Assembly (NCBI RefSeq): GCF_900312675.1
Contig: NZ_OMPC01000009.1
Span: 1,195,699 to 1,259,698 of the forward strand
Length of the DNA stretch: 64,000 nucleotides
From: Aliivibrio sp. EL58
GTDB taxonomy: Bacteria > Pseudomonadota > Gammaproteobacteria > Enterobacterales > Vibrionaceae
Direction of reading: 5' to 3'
Shown here: positions 29,047 to 38,597 of the stretch, piece by piece
How positions within the stretch are numbered: position 1 is the first letter of the stretch
How the letters are laid out: the number at the start of each line of letters is the position of its first letter
The notes under the pieces: model-generated
Seen by the model: the letters and a program-made list of their open reading frames with translations, nothing else
The model's database searches: none
Told to the model about the DNA's origin: nothing
Program-made: the position numbers and the translations under genes

Positions 29047-30077
29047 TTGAAATAAACCGCGTTAATAAGGTGTTTTATCAAGGTGCAAAGGAAATTAATG
29101 CCCTTAAAGATATTAACCTACATATTGCCCAAGGCACCATTTTTGGTGTAATTGGCTCATCAGGTGCAGGGAAAAGTACACTGATACGCTGTGTAAACAT
29201 GTTAGAGAAGCCAACAAATGGTGAAGTTATTGTTGATGGTGTTGATTTAACTAAGCTGTCTTCAAGCGAATTAAGTAAAGCTCGTCGTAATATTGGGATG
29301 ATCTTCCAACACTTTAACCTTCTTGCTTCACGAACTGTATTTGAAAACGTAGCTCTACCTTTAGAGTTAGCGGGTAAATCAAAACAAGACATTCAAAAGA
29401 AAGTAAATGAGCTGCTCGATCTTGTTGGTTTGTCTGACAAACACAACACCTACCCTGCGAATTTAAGTGGTGGGCAAAAACAACGTGTAGCGATTGCTCG
29501 TGCACTTTCAACGGATCCAAAAGTATTGCTTTGCGACGAGGCAACCAGTGCGCTTGATCCTGCGACAACAAAATCGATTTTAGAGCTGATTAAAGATCTA
29601 AACCGTAAATTAAACATCACGATTTTAATCATCACGCATGAAATGGAAGTTGTAAAAAGCATCTGTCATCAAGTGGCGATTATCGGTGGTGGTGAATTGG
29701 TTGAAAAAGGCATTGTAAGCGATATTTTTGCTCACCCTAAGACCAAGCTTGCACAAGAGTTTATCCGTGCCACATTAGATTTATCGATTCCTGATGATTT
29801 CAAATCTCGTCTTCAAGAAACCTATGTAGAAGGCAGTTACCCTCTTATTCGTTTGGAATTTACTGGTGCGAGTGTTGATGCTCCTGTGATTAGCCAAATA
29901 TCTCGCGAATTTGATATTGATATCAGTATATTAAACGCAGATATTGATTATGCAGGCGGCGTTAAATTCGGCCTTATGCTAGCGGAATTTTTCGGTAACC
30001 CTGAATCAACAGAGCAAGCAATTGCATTCTTACGCAATCATCACGTAAAAGTAGAGGTATTAGGTTATGTCATTTGA
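29043..30077 (+). CDS. metN: D/L-methionine ABC transporter ATP-binding protein
   Basis: 344 residues. Walker A is GSSGAGKST (about 38-46), the signature LSGGQKQR, Walker [16 protein letters not shown]-terminal ACT-like NIL domain (about 270-340) in this family binds methionine and inhibits transport when the cell is replete. AAGG lies seven bases before the ATG, inside the small upstream ORF. The last 11 bases overlap metI. Control by the MetJ array at 28876 is expected. Confidence 0.96.
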   Translation: MIEINRVNKVFYQGAKEINALKDINLHIAQGTIFGVIGSSGAGKSTLIRCVNMLEKPTNGEVIVDGVDLTKLSSSELSKARRNIGMIFQHFNLLASRTVFENVALPLELAGKSKQDIQKKVNELLDLVGLSDKHNTYPANLSGGQKQRVAIARALSTDPKVLLCDEATSALDPATTKSILELIKDLNRKLNITILIITHEMEVVKSICHQVAIIGGGELVEKGIVSDIFAHPKTKLAQEFIRATLDLSIPDDFKSRLQETYVEGSYPLIRLEFTGASVDAPVISQISREFDIDISILNADIDYAGGVKFGLMLAEFFGNPESTEQAIAFLRNHHVKVEVLGYVI

Positions 30078-30744
30078 TGTGATTTCTGCATGGCTTGATT
30101 TAAACAGCAAGCTGTTATTAAACGCAACAGGCGAAACTCTTTATATGGTTGCGGTTGCTGGTATTGTTGGTTTTGCTATTGGGATCCCTCTTGGTGTTGT
30201 TTTACACATCACTAAAAAAGGCGGCTTAATGGAAAACACTGCATTTAACAGTGTGCTTGGCGCTATTGTAAACGTAGGTCGTTCAGTGCCTTTCTTGGTT
30301 CTAATGGTTGCCATTATTCCAGTAACAAAATTGATTGTTGGTAGCTTTATTGGTACGACAGCGGCAATCGTTCCACTGACTATTGGTGCTATCCCATTTG
30401 TGGCTCGTCTGATTGAAGGCGCATTAATTGAAGTACCAAGTGGCTTAGTTGAAGCAGCACAATCTATGGGCGCAACACCGCTACAAATTATTACTAAAGT
30501 ATTGCTTCCTGAAGCACTACCAACAATATTAAATGCAGTGACTATCACTCTAGTAACGCTAGTTAGCTACTCTGCAATGGCAGGTACGGTTGGCGGTGGT
30601 GGTTTAGGTGATGTTGCTATTCGATATGGTTTCCACCGTTATGATTTAACTATCATGGCTGTGACTGTTGTAATGCTGATTGTTTTGGTGCAAATCATTC
30701 AATCTGTAGGTGATGCTTTAGTTAAGAAAGTTGATCATCGTTAA
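30067..30744 (+). CDS. metI: D/L-methionine ABC transporter permease
   Basis: 225 residues with five to six membrane helices and the coupling (EAA) loop [24 protein letters not shown] near residue 140, quoted here as the family hallmark in two parts ([12 protein letters not shown] and VLLPEALP). MetI forms the homodimeric channel with MetN and receives methionine from MetQ. It overlaps metN by 11 bases, and metQ follows after 41 bases. Confidence 0.96.
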   Translation: MSFDVISAWLDLNSKLLLNATGETLYMVAVAGIVGFAIGIPLGVVLHITKKGGLMENTAFNSVLGAIVNVGRSVPFLVLMVAIIPVTKLIVGSFIGTTAAIVPLTIGAIPFVARLIEGALIEVPSGLVEAAQSMGATPLQIITKVLLPEALPTILNAVTITLVTLVSYSAMAGTVGGGGLGDVAIRYGFHRYDLTIMAVTVVMLIVLVQIIQSVGDALVKKVDHR

Positions 30745-30785
30745 TCTAATTTTTATATATGGAATTCATTTTTAAGGAGTAAATA

Positions 30786-31595
30786 ATGAAATTGAACCTA
30801 AAAACACTGGCAGCAGCTGCTGGCCTAGCATCAACACTAATTCTAACTGGCTGTGGCCAAGAAGAAGCAAACACAAACCTAATTAAAGTAGGTGTAATGG
30901 CAGGTGCTGAAGCGCAAGTTGCAGAAGTAGCCGCTAAAGTTGCAAAAGAACAATACGGTCTTGATGTTGAGCTAGTGACATTTACCGATTACGTAACACC
31001 AAACGCTGCGTTGGATGATGGTTCTATCGACCTAAATGCATTCCAACACAAGCCATACCTTGATCAACAAGTGGCTGACCGTGGCTACAAAATTGAAGTT
31101 GCTGGTAATTCATTTGTTTACCCAATTGCAGGTTACTCTAAGCAAGTAACGTCGGTTGACCAAATTGAAGATGGTGCACGTATTGCTGTACCAAACGATC
31201 CAACTAACCTTGGTCGCTCTCTTCTTCTGCTTCAAGAACAAGGCCTAATCACATTACGTGATGGTTCTGGTCTTGCTGCAACGGTTCGTGATATTACTGC
31301 TAACCCTAAAAATATCACCATTGTTGAGCTAGATGCAGCACAACTTCCTCGTTCTCTTGATGACGTTGCTCTATCTGTAATCAACACTACTTACGCAAGT
31401 AGCCTGAACCTTACACCAGAGAAAGATGGCATCTTTGTTGAAGATAAAGAATCTCCATACGTAAACCTAATTGTTGGCCGCACTGATAACGTAAATACTG
31501 ATAACGTAAAAACGTTTGTTAAAGCGTACCAATCAGACGAAGTTTACCAAGCTGCTCTAAAAACATTTAAAGGCGGCGTAGTTAAAGGTTGGTAA
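30786..31595 (+). CDS. metQ: Methionine-binding lipoprotein
   Basis: 269 residues with signal peptide and lipobox LTGC (Cys23), followed by the NlpA/MetQ fold. Typical stretches are LDDGSIDLNAFQHKPYLDQ near residue 75 and VPNDPTNLGRSLLLL near residue 135. It is anchored in the membrane and feeds methionine to MetNI. A strong ribosome-binding site (AAGGAG) precedes it, and the terminator at 31621 closes the operon. Confidence 0.96.
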   Translation: MKLNLKTLAAAAGLASTLILTGCGQEEANTNLIKVGVMAGAEAQVAEVAAKVAKEQYGLDVELVTFTDYVTPNAALDDGSIDLNAFQHKPYLDQQVADRGYKIEVAGNSFVYPIAGYSKQVTSVDQIEDGARIAVPNDPTNLGRSLLLLQEQGLITLRDGSGLAATVRDITANPKNITIVELDAAQLPRSLDDVALSVINTTYASSLNLTPEKDGIFVEDKESPYVNLIVGRTDNVNTDNVKTFVKAYQSDEVYQAALKTFKGGVVKGW

Positions 31596-31618
31596 TTCCT
31601 CTTTTGACTTAATCAAAC

Positions 31619-31652
31619 CTAAAAAGGTTGGCAGTGATGCCAACCTTTTTTT
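31619..31652 (+). terminator. Terminator of metNIQ
   Basis: A 13-bp perfect stem (AAAAAGGTTGGCA at 31621-31633 with TGCCAACCTTTTT at 31638-31650) has a GTGA tetraloop and a T-run. It can also serve the convergent ribosomal-protein pair. Confidence 0.93.
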
Positions 31653-31657
31653 ATATC

Positions 31658-31795
31658 TTACTTTTTCTTCTTCCCTTGAACCGCTTTAAATCGAGGATTA
31701 GTTTTACAAATAACAAAAACTCGCCCTTTTCGCTTTACGATTTGACAATCTTTATGTCTAGATTTAGCACTTTTCAATGAGCTTAATACTTTCAT
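31658..31795 (-). CDS. rpmJ2: Ribosomal protein L36, alternative zinc-independent form
   Basis: 45 residues, very basic, beginning [20 protein letters not shown] and ending in a Lys run. The standard L36 zinc site (C-x2-C-x12-C-x5-H) is broken: the first cysteine and the histidine are missing (SRHKDC and NPRFK). This marks the paralogue that replaces the zinc-binding form when zinc is scarce (YkgO type in E. coli). Its ATG overlaps the stop of the L31-B gene by one base (TAATG), so the two are coupled. Confidence 0.93.
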   Translation of the reverse strand: MKVLSSLKSAKSRHKDCQIVKRKGRVFVICKTNPRFKAVQGKKKK

Positions 31796-32052
31796 TATAC
31801 TTTCCCTTTTAATGCACCAAATCGACGATTGAAGTTTGCAACTCGGCCTTCAGTGGATACCACTCTTTGCTCACCGGTATAAAACGGGTGTGATTCAGAA
31901 GAGATATCTAATGTCATATAAGGGTATTCCTTACCATCTTCCCATGTCATTTTTCTATCTGTCTGCAATGTAGATCCAATAAGGAAGTATTTATTCACAC
32001 TCGTATCGTGGAAAATAACCTTTCTGTATTCTGGGTGAATGCCTTCTTTCAT
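31795..32052 (-). CDS. rpmE2: Ribosomal protein L31 type B (zinc-independent)
   Basis: 85 residues from the ATG at 32052 ([16 protein letters not shown]). A reading four codons longer is possible. The type-A zinc cysteines are absent and the [12 protein letters not shown] stretch near residue 57 marks the type-B (YkgM-like) form. In other bacteria such forms are induced by zinc limitation through Zur and release the zinc held by the normal L31. A 28-bp palindrome of Zur type lies 27 bases upstream. Confidence 0.94.
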   Translation of the reverse strand: MKEGIHPEYRKVIFHDTSVNKYFLIGSTLQTDRKMTWEDGKEYPYMTLDISSESHPFYTGEQRVVSTEGRVANFNRRFGALKGKV

Positions 32053-32078
32053 CTTTTTCTCCATATCAAATTACGCAC

Positions 32079-32106
32079 TAATTGTTATGTTATAACATAA
32101 CAATTA
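32079..32106. promoter_or_regulatory. Zur-type operator upstream of rpmE2-rpmJ2
   Basis: A perfect 28-bp palindrome centres on TGTTATAACA with flanks reading TAATTGTTA and TAACAATTA. The core GTTATAACATAAC matches gamma-proteobacterial Zur boxes. Its position just before the alternative L31/L36 pair is the classic Zur target. It also lies 92 bases before trmO on the other strand. Confidence 0.87.
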
Positions 32107-32197
32107 TCATTTGAGAACTATTATCATCTAAAGTAAAAAAGTGCCTTTTCATTACTTATGATAAAATTCAGTCATATTCACCGTTGAGCTTACATAA

Positions 32198-32896
32198 ATG
32201 ACTTATCACATCGATCCTGTTGGTTTTATCCAATCACCTTACAAAGAAAAGTTTGCGGTTCCTCGTCAGCCTCGCTTAGCGCCTAGTGCCACATCTCGCC
32301 TAAAACTGGTGGGCGATGCTAATTCACCTGAAGCGGTGCGTGGAATCGAGCAATTCTCTCATTTATGGTTATTATTCTTATTTGACCAAAATTTAGAGGC
32401 GGGATGGAGACCAACGGTTCGTCCGCCACGTTTGGGTGGCAACGAGCGTATTGGTGTGTTTGCTTCGCGTGCGACCTTTCGTCCCAATGGTATTGGTATG
32501 TCAGCCGTCGAATTAAAAGGCGTGGTTCAAGAAGGCAATCAAACCTATTTAGAATTGGGCAGCGTTGATTTAGTGGATAACACGCCAATCATAGACATCA
32601 AACCTTACATCCCTTATTCCGATTCTATCCCTGATGCTTTAGGTGGTTTTGCCGAAAATGAACCCAATGTTCTTGATGTGTATTTATCGATAGAGGCCCA
32701 AAAATCACTTAGATCACACCCACAAAAAACACATATTGAAGCGGTGATAAAAGAAGTGCTTGGGCAAGATCCTCGTCCTGCTTATAAAAAAGGAAAAGCA
32801 GATACTAAGGAATACGCGGTAAATTTGTTTGATTTGAACGTAAAATTCACTGTAGATAGCAATTCGATCACGGTAACTGCAATTGATCGCTTTTGA
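32198..32896 (+). CDS. trmO: tRNA (adenine(37)-N6)-methyltransferase TrmO
   Basis: 232 residues of the TrmO/YaeB (TsaA-like) family: IDPVGFIQSPYKEKFAVPRQ at residues 5-24, FSHLWLLFLFDQ near residue 51 and RATFRPNGIGMSAVEL near residue 96. It uses S-adenosylmethionine to add the N6 methyl group to t6A37 in tRNA-Thr. The single beta-barrel domain plus C-terminal extension gives full length. It directly precedes proS, a common gamma-proteobacterial neighbourhood. Confidence 0.94.
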   Translation: MTYHIDPVGFIQSPYKEKFAVPRQPRLAPSATSRLKLVGDANSPEAVRGIEQFSHLWLLFLFDQNLEAGWRPTVRPPRLGGNERIGVFASRATFRPNGIGMSAVELKGVVQEGNQTYLELGSVDLVDNTPIIDIKPYIPYSDSIPDALGGFAENEPNVLDVYLSIEAQKSLRSHPQKTHIEAVIKEVLGQDPRPAYKKGKADTKEYAVNLFDLNVKFTVDSNSITVTAIDRF

Positions 32897-32984
32897 GATC
32901 GCTTTTAGGCTGATATCATAGAGGGCTTAATTTTAGATTTGACTCCATTCTGATTAAAGAATTGGCCCAAGCTAAAATTGACCT

Positions 32985-33008
32985 CTCGATTTAACTGTTT
33001 AAATCGAG
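32985..33008 (+). other. Hairpin in the trmO-proS gap
   Basis: CTCGATTTAA (32985-32994) pairs perfectly with TTAAATCGAG (32999-33008) around a CTGT loop. There is no T-run after it, so it is not an ordinary terminator. It lies 37 bases before the proS start and could be a 5'-leader element or an mRNA end stabiliser for trmO. Confidence 0.5.
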
Positions 33009-33045
33009 GTATTCCAATATTCATAACTAACAAATGGATGAAAAC

Positions 33046-34761
33046 ATGCGCACTAGCAAATACCTTCTTTCAACACTGAAGGAGACTCCAAACGACGCAG
33101 AAGTAGTGAGCCACCAGCTCATGCTACGTGCAGGTATGATCCGTCGTCTAGCTTCAGGTTTATATACTTGGCTACCGACAGGTCTACGTGTATTGCGTAA
33201 AGTCGAAAATATCGTTCGTCAAGAGATCGACAATGCAGGTGCAATCGAAACTTTGATGCCCGTAGTTCAACCGTTTGAGCTTTGGGAAGAGACAGGCCGT
33301 TCTGAAAAGATGGGTCCTGAACTACTTCGCTTTACTGACCGTCATGTTCGTCCGTTTGTACTTAGCCCAACAGCAGAAGAGGTTATCACTAGCCTTGTTC
33401 GTAACGAAGTTAACTCTTACAAACAACTTCCGCTAAACCTATACCAAATTCAAACTAAATTCCGTGATGAACGTCGTCCACGCTTTGGCGTAATGCGTGC
33501 ACGTGAATTCTGCATGATGGATGCGTACAGCTTTGATATCGACAAAGAAGGCCTGCAAAAGTCTTACGATGCAATGCACGATGCTTACTGTAAAGCATTT
33601 GACCGTATGGGTCTTGAGTACCGTCCAGTATTGGCTGACTCAGGCGCTATCGGCGGCAGTGGTTCTCAAGAGTTCCACGTACTTGCAGAAAGCGGCGAAG
33701 ATTTGATCGCATTCTCAACAGAATCTGATTACGCAGCTAACATCGAAAAAGCAGAAGCTCTAGCACCGACAACTGAACGTGCTGCTCCTACTCAAGAGAT
33801 GACAACGGTTGATACACCAAACGCAAAAACAATTGCTGAATTGGTTGAGCAACACGGTATCGCAATTGAAAAAACAGTGAAAACATTATTTGTTAAAGCA
33901 TCTGATGAAGTTGACGCTGATATCATTGCTCTTATCATCCGTGGTGATCACGAGCTTAACGAAGTTAAAGCTGAAAACCTTCCACAAGTGTTATCTCCAC
34001 TAGAGATGGCTGACGAAGCACAACTTCGTGATCTAATCGGTGCTGGTGCTGGTTCTCTTGGCCCTGTTGGCCTAGAACTGCCATTCATTGTTGACCGCTC
34101 TGTTGCAGTAATGAGTGACTTTGGTACAGGCGCAAATATCGATGGTAAGCACTTCTTTGGTGTGAACTGGGAGCGTGATGTACAGCTTGGTCAAGTTGAA
34201 GATCTACGTAACGTTGTTGAAGGTGATCTAAGCCCATGTGGTCAAGGTACTCTACAACTGAAACGCGGTATCGAAGTCGGTCACATCTTCCAATTAGGTA
34301 CAGCCTACTCAGAAGCAATGAACTGTGGCGTACTTGATGCTAACGGTAAAAACTCTATCCTTGAGATGGGTTGTTACGGTATCGGTGTTTCACGTGTTGT
34401 TGCATCAGCTATCGAGCAAAACAATGACGAATACGGCATTGTATGGCCAGAAGCGCTTGCACCATTTACGGTTGCTATCGTTCCAATGAACATGTACAAA
34501 TCTGACCGCGTTAAAGAAGCAGCAGAAAAACTGTATGCAGAATTAACAGCGATGGGTATCGACGTTCTATTTGATGACCGTAAAGAACGCCCAGGTGTTA
34601 TGTTCAAGGATATCGAACTTATCGGTATTCCACATACTGTAGTGATCGGTGATCGCAGCATGGACGAAGGTAACTTTGAATATAAGAACCGTCGTGCAAA
34701 CACAAAAGAAGTCGTAGAAATTGCAAACATCGTTGAGCACATTAAAGCTCAATTAAGCTAA
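33046..34761 (+). CDS. proS: Prolyl-tRNA synthetase
   Basis: 571 residues from the ATG at 33046 ([13 protein letters not shown]), the usual family start. An ATG 12 bases earlier has no ribosome-binding site. It is a class II synthetase of bacterial type: catalytic core with motif 1 near residue 45 and motif 2 [17 protein letters not shown] near residue 140, an inserted editing domain (about 225-405) that hydrolyses Ala-tRNA-Pro, and a C-terminal anticodon-binding domain (about 475-571). A long hairpin terminator follows. Confidence 0.97.
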   Translation: MRTSKYLLSTLKETPNDAEVVSHQLMLRAGMIRRLASGLYTWLPTGLRVLRKVENIVRQEIDNAGAIETLMPVVQPFELWEETGRSEKMGPELLRFTDRHVRPFVLSPTAEEVITSLVRNEVNSYKQLPLNLYQIQTKFRDERRPRFGVMRAREFCMMDAYSFDIDKEGLQKSYDAMHDAYCKAFDRMGLEYRPVLADSGAIGGSGSQEFHVLAESGEDLIAFSTESDYAANIEKAEALAPTTERAAPTQEMTTVDTPNAKTIAELVEQHGIAIEKTVKTLFVKASDEVDADIIALIIRGDHELNEVKAENLPQVLSPLEMADEAQLRDLIGAGAGSLGPVGLELPFIVDRSVAVMSDFGTGANIDGKHFFGVNWERDVQLGQVEDLRNVVEGDLSPCGQGTLQLKRGIEVGHIFQLGTAYSEAMNCGVLDANGKNSILEMGCYGIGVSRVVASAIEQNNDEYGIVWPEALAPFTVAIVPMNMYKSDRVKEAAEKLYAELTAMGIDVLFDDRKERPGVMFKDIELIGIPHTVVIGDRSMDEGNFEYKNRRANTKEVVEIANIVEHIKAQLS

Positions 34762-34782
34762 TTTCATCACCTTTTAAATACC

Positions 34783-34815
34783 AAAGGCTAAGTAAATTTA
34801 CTTAGCCTTTTTTAT
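34783..34815 (+). terminator. Terminator of proS
   Basis: A 28-bp uninterrupted palindrome (AAAGGCTAAGTAAA at 34783-34796 with TTTACTTAGCCTTT at 34797-34810) is followed by more T residues. Confidence 0.92.
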
Positions 34816-35233
34816 ATCTATGAAATAAATTTCCATTTTATTATTTACCCCTTGTTATGACTTAATCTACTGATAGAATTTATCTCAACAAAGCCATACT
34901 CTTTTATTACCGTTGTTCTACGGTTTTATGGCTTTATATATCTTACAGTTTTATAGTCTTGTAGCTCTTTGGTGTACCTTACCTGTCTTTGTAAATTCAC
35001 CAGATGCGATCTATTTTTTCTTACCAGTTAAGTCTATACATAGTTGTCTTATTCTCGTTATAAATATCATTGCTTCTTTATTGACAATACTTATTACTAC
35101 GTTGAATAAAACTTAATAGCCTAAATAACCCTTTCTGTGTAATTCAACTAGATCACTACTTTATTTCTAATGCAGATCGTAAATGCGCTCTTTCATTTAC
35201 CTGTACTCACTTTCTTTATATTGGAAACAAGTT
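34816..35233. other. AT-rich gap before the nickel importer
   Basis: About 420 bases hold no gene I can support. A hydrophobic 67-codon frame (34913-35116) starts with a non-ATG codon and has no ribosome-binding site. It could be a small membrane protein but looks like chance in AT-rich DNA. No NikR-type box (GTATGA-N16-TCATAC) was found. Confidence 0.4.
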
Positions 35234-36838
35234 GTGAATATATTATCTAATTTAATAAATAAAAAATTAATACTATCCCGCTTTCTATTTATATTACCTT
35301 TATTTCTTTCAGTCTGTTTTGCATCTCAAGCCTCTGCAGATAGTAATCAGCCTGATACCTTAAAAGTCGCACTAGGTGGTGAACCAACAACCGGATTTGA
35401 TCCTATTTTAGGTTGGGGGAAATATGGTAATCCATTATTTCAATCTACATTATTGAAAAGAGACAATAAATTAAATTTTGTGGGTGATTTAGCTACAAAG
35501 TGGCGTTTGACTAACGAGAACCTAACTTGGATCGTCACACTTAGAGATGATGTCCTATTTAGTGATGGTAAACCACTCACCGCTGAAGATGTCGCCTTCA
35601 CATACAATCAAATTCTGACTCAAAGCAGTACTCACGATCTCAGTGCATTAAAAGTAGCTGAACCTTTAACACCTTACTCCGTCGCTTTTCATTTAAAAAG
35701 ACCCGACATTACTTTTTTAGACCGATTATCCTCAATTGGAATCGTACCTAAACACGTCTACGAAAAACAAAATCATAATGGCTTTCGTTACGGCCAACAT
35801 CCCATCGGTTCAGGCCCTTACATATTGACTCAATGGGAAAGGAATCAATTTGTAAGTATGAAATTGAATCCACTTTACTACGCTAAAAAGCCAAAGTTTA
35901 AAAAACTTATTGCGGTTTTTGGTAGTGAAGAGTCACGCTTTATGCAATTAAAGACCCATCAATTGCAGTTAAGCGTCATACCTCAACGTTATGCTACTCA
36001 GCATATTGATGGATACAAACTCTGGGCAGTGCCAACCCTAGATAATCGCGGTATTGTTTGGCCAATGTCTTATCAAAAAGGTGCTGATATGACTTTTGTT
36101 AGTTCAGACCCTGCAATACGTAAAGCGTTTGAATCCCTAATTGATAAACAGCTGATCGTAGACAAATTATTAGATGGTTATGCAACACCTGCCTATTCAC
36201 TTGCAGACAATATGCCGTGGGGTCTAAATACCACAGAGATCAAACCAGCCACTATCGATGCGACAAATATACGCAACGTATTGAACCAAGCTGGCTGGTA
36301 CGACAGTAATAACAACGGTACGATTGATAAGCAAGGTTATGAAGCGTCATTCACTTTACTCTATAAGGCGGGAGACAGCGTTAGAGAACAACTTGCACTA
36401 GCAATAAGCTCAATGGCAAAAAAAGTTGGTATACATGTCGATGTCAAAGGCCTTGAATGGAATGTAATCGCTCAACAGATGACGACAACACCCGTCCTTA
36501 TGGGATTTGGCAGTCACTCTGCTAGTGAAGTAAGGTATGTGTATCATTCTGATTTTGCTAATACTGATTTTTATAATTCAGGAGGATATAAAAACACCAT
36601 CGTAGATACTGCCATTGATAATGCGTTAAAAGCCGATTCTTGGAATACATCCATCCCATTTTGGCAGCAAGCACAACAGCAAATTCAACAAGATCGTCCT
36701 TGGACATGGCTGGTAAATATAAATCATTTATACCTTGCTAACGATTGCTTAGATTTAGGAACGCCAATAACAGAGCCTCACAATCACGGCTGGCCATTAA
36801 CCGCTAATATTGAGGAGTGGCGTTGGCAATGTCAGTAA
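35234..36838 (+). CDS. nikA: Nickel-type ABC importer, periplasmic binding protein
   Basis: 534 residues from a GTG at 35234 that has GGAAA upstream. An in-frame ATG at 35183 would give an over-long 52-residue leader and has no ribosome-binding site, but cannot be excluded. The signal peptide ends near QASADS. The mature part is a family-5 binding protein, with SDGKPLTAEDVAFTYNQI near residue 115. Peptide, nickel and metallophore carriers share this fold. Nickel is inferred because the five importer genes lead directly into the urease cluster. Confidence 0.78.
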   Translation: MNILSNLINKKLILSRFLFILPLFLSVCFASQASADSNQPDTLKVALGGEPTTGFDPILGWGKYGNPLFQSTLLKRDNKLNFVGDLATKWRLTNENLTWIVTLRDDVLFSDGKPLTAEDVAFTYNQILTQSSTHDLSALKVAEPLTPYSVAFHLKRPDITFLDRLSSIGIVPKHVYEKQNHNGFRYGQHPIGSGPYILTQWERNQFVSMKLNPLYYAKKPKFKKLIAVFGSEESRFMQLKTHQLQLSVIPQRYATQHIDGYKLWAVPTLDNRGIVWPMSYQKGADMTFVSSDPAIRKAFESLIDKQLIVDKLLDGYATPAYSLADNMPWGLNTTEIKPATIDATNIRNVLNQAGWYDSNNNGTIDKQGYEASFTLLYKAGDSVREQLALAISSMAKKVGIHVDVKGLEWNVIAQQMTTTPVLMGFGSHSASEVRYVYHSDFANTDFYNSGGYKNTIVDTAIDNALKADSWNTSIPFWQQAQQQIQQDRPWTWLVNINHLYLANDCLDLGTPITEPHNHGWPLTANIEEWRWQCQ

Positions 36839-37812
36839 TTCACATTAACTCTAACTGTTTCTGTATTGGTCTAGTTCGTCTTGCTCTGCAATTGTGTTTA
36901 GCGTTATTAGTAATGACATTACTCTTATCATTATCACCGATAGATCCTATCAGTGCTTATTTTGATGGTAATGCTCTTGCTGTCTTTGGTGATAGAAAAG
37001 AGCAATTAATACAACAATTAGGGTTAGACCAAACACTAATAGAGCGTGTACTAACATTTGGCAAAGCGTTATTAAATGGAGAGCTTGGATACTCTCTTCA
37101 TTATCAACAAGCCGTCAGTGACATTATTTGGCAACGCAGCCAGCACTCTATTTATTTAATGGGGTGGGCCGCTTTACTATCTTTGATACTCGGTTATAGC
37201 ATTGGGTTAGTTCTTGGCATTAGCCCAAATAATCCTTTCAGTAAAATGATGTCTCAGTTGGCATTGGTGATGAACTCATTACCAAGCTTTTGGATTGGCT
37301 TATTATTAATTTCGCTGTTTGCAATTAAGTTATCCTGGATGCCAGCCGGAGGGATCGCTCCTATCGGAGTATCTTCTGATGAACTCAATGTTAGAGAGCA
37401 AGCCACTTATTTTATTCTGCCTTTAATGACGCTATGCCTAAGTTTAATTGCTCCTATTATTCTACATACCAAAGAAAAAGTAATTGAAGTTAATAATAGC
37501 CAACACGTACATTATGCTCGTATTCATGGCTTATCGACCTTCTCAATTATACGGTTTCATTTAATCAGAAATACTATTGTGCCCGCTCTTGTTATTCAAC
37601 TGGCTGGCTTTTCTGAGCTTCTTAGTGGCTCTGTTATTGTTGAAACTGTATTTAACTTTCCAGGAATTGGGCAAACCTTAGTAAAGGCTGGATTAAGTGG
37701 TGACACGCCACTCTTGTTTGGTATTACTTTGTGCTCTGCCCTGTTTGTTTTTACTGGTAATGCTATTGCATCGTTGTTAAGTAGACAGCTTTCTTTATCA
37801 ACTTCTTTATGA
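36829..37812 (+). CDS. nikB: Nickel-type ABC importer permease (NikB-like)
   Basis: 327 residues from the ATG at 36829 (a GTG four codons earlier is possible). It overlaps the binding-protein gene by 10 bases. It has a DppB/NikB-like permease core with about six membrane segments, and EKVIEVNNSQHVHYARIHGL near residue 225 carries the coupling-loop position. The stretch NFPGIGQTLVKAGLSGD near residue 280 is typical of the family. It forms the channel with the next permease. Confidence 0.8.
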   Translation: MSVIHINSNCFCIGLVRLALQLCLALLVMTLLLSLSPIDPISAYFDGNALAVFGDRKEQLIQQLGLDQTLIERVLTFGKALLNGELGYSLHYQQAVSDIIWQRSQHSIYLMGWAALLSLILGYSIGLVLGISPNNPFSKMMSQLALVMNSLPSFWIGLLLISLFAIKLSWMPAGGIAPIGVSSDELNVREQATYFILPLMTLCLSLIAPIILHTKEKVIEVNNSQHVHYARIHGLSTFSIIRFHLIRNTIVPALVIQLAGFSELLSGSVIVETVFNFPGIGQTLVKAGLSGDTPLLFGITLCSALFVFTGNAIASLLSRQLSLSTSL

Positions 37813-37828
37813 TTTAAAGGATCGATTT

Positions 37829-38596
37829 ATGCGACCAACGCATCTTCCTTTATTGCTGTTTTCTCTTTTATTAGTGACAACTGTTGCATGGCAAAATAAT
37901 GGGGAAACACTCGATTTATTCAGCAAAAACCTTCAACCAAATTGGCAGTATTGGTTTGGGACAGATTGGCTTGGAAGAGATGTTTTTAGTCGAACATTAA
38001 AAGCCTTACTGTTTAGTTTAGCAATGGGGGGGCTATCGTCATTATGCTGCGCTTTTTTATCCATGGGTTTGGCTTTAATTGGCAATATAAATAGTTCATT
38101 TAGCTATGTCATCAATACGTTAGTTGATGCTTGGAGTTCGCTTCCACACTTACTAGTTATGATTGTCTTGTCCGTTTTAGCTGGCGGCGGATTTGAAGGA
38201 CTTGTGATTGCGATTACGTTTAGTCATTGGCCTAAATTAACTCGTCTACTAAAAATAGAAATCGAGCAGTTACGTAATAAGCCTTATATTTTGCACGCAT
38301 TAGCGTTCGGACATTCAAAAACAAAAAGCTACATTACACACCTGACACCCCATGTCTTACCACAGATATTGACAGGAACCTTAATTTTATACCCCCAAGC
38401 ACTTGTCCATGGGGCTGGTTTGACTTTTTTAGGATTAGGCATAGAACCATCCACTCCCTCTATGGGTGGAATGCTTTCTGAAGCAAGCAAGTATCTATTA
38501 AGTGGTCAATGGTGGTTAGCCCTGTTCCCTGGCATCGTATTAGTCATTAGCTCACTATTATTAATGTCCATTGGGCAAAAACTAAAAAGAGAATAG
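37829..38596 (+). CDS. nikC: Nickel-type ABC importer permease (NikC-like)
   Basis: 255 residues, somewhat shorter than peptide permeases, with five to six membrane helices. FGTDWLGRDVFSRTLKALLFS near residue 42 is the family's N-terminal signature (quoted in part) and GLTFLGLGIEPSTPSMGGML near residue 195 its C-terminal one. AAGGA lies before the ATG. It is separated from nikB by 16 bases and from the first ATPase by 1 base. Confidence 0.8.
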   Translation: MRPTHLPLLLFSLLLVTTVAWQNNGETLDLFSKNLQPNWQYWFGTDWLGRDVFSRTLKALLFSLAMGGLSSLCCAFLSMGLALIGNINSSFSYVINTLVDAWSSLPHLLVMIVLSVLAGGGFEGLVIAITFSHWPKLTRLLKIEIEQLRNKPYILHALAFGHSKTKSYITHLTPHVLPQILTGTLILYPQALVHGAGLTFLGLGIEPSTPSMGGMLSEASKYLLSGQWWLALFPGIVLVISSLLLMSIGQKLKRE

Positions 38597-38597
38597 C

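Noticed and set aside
34913-35116. 67-codon hydrophobic frame before the nickel importer
   Set aside because: Non-ATG start, no ribosome-binding site, and composition expected from AT-rich DNA; kept only as a remark in the gap description.
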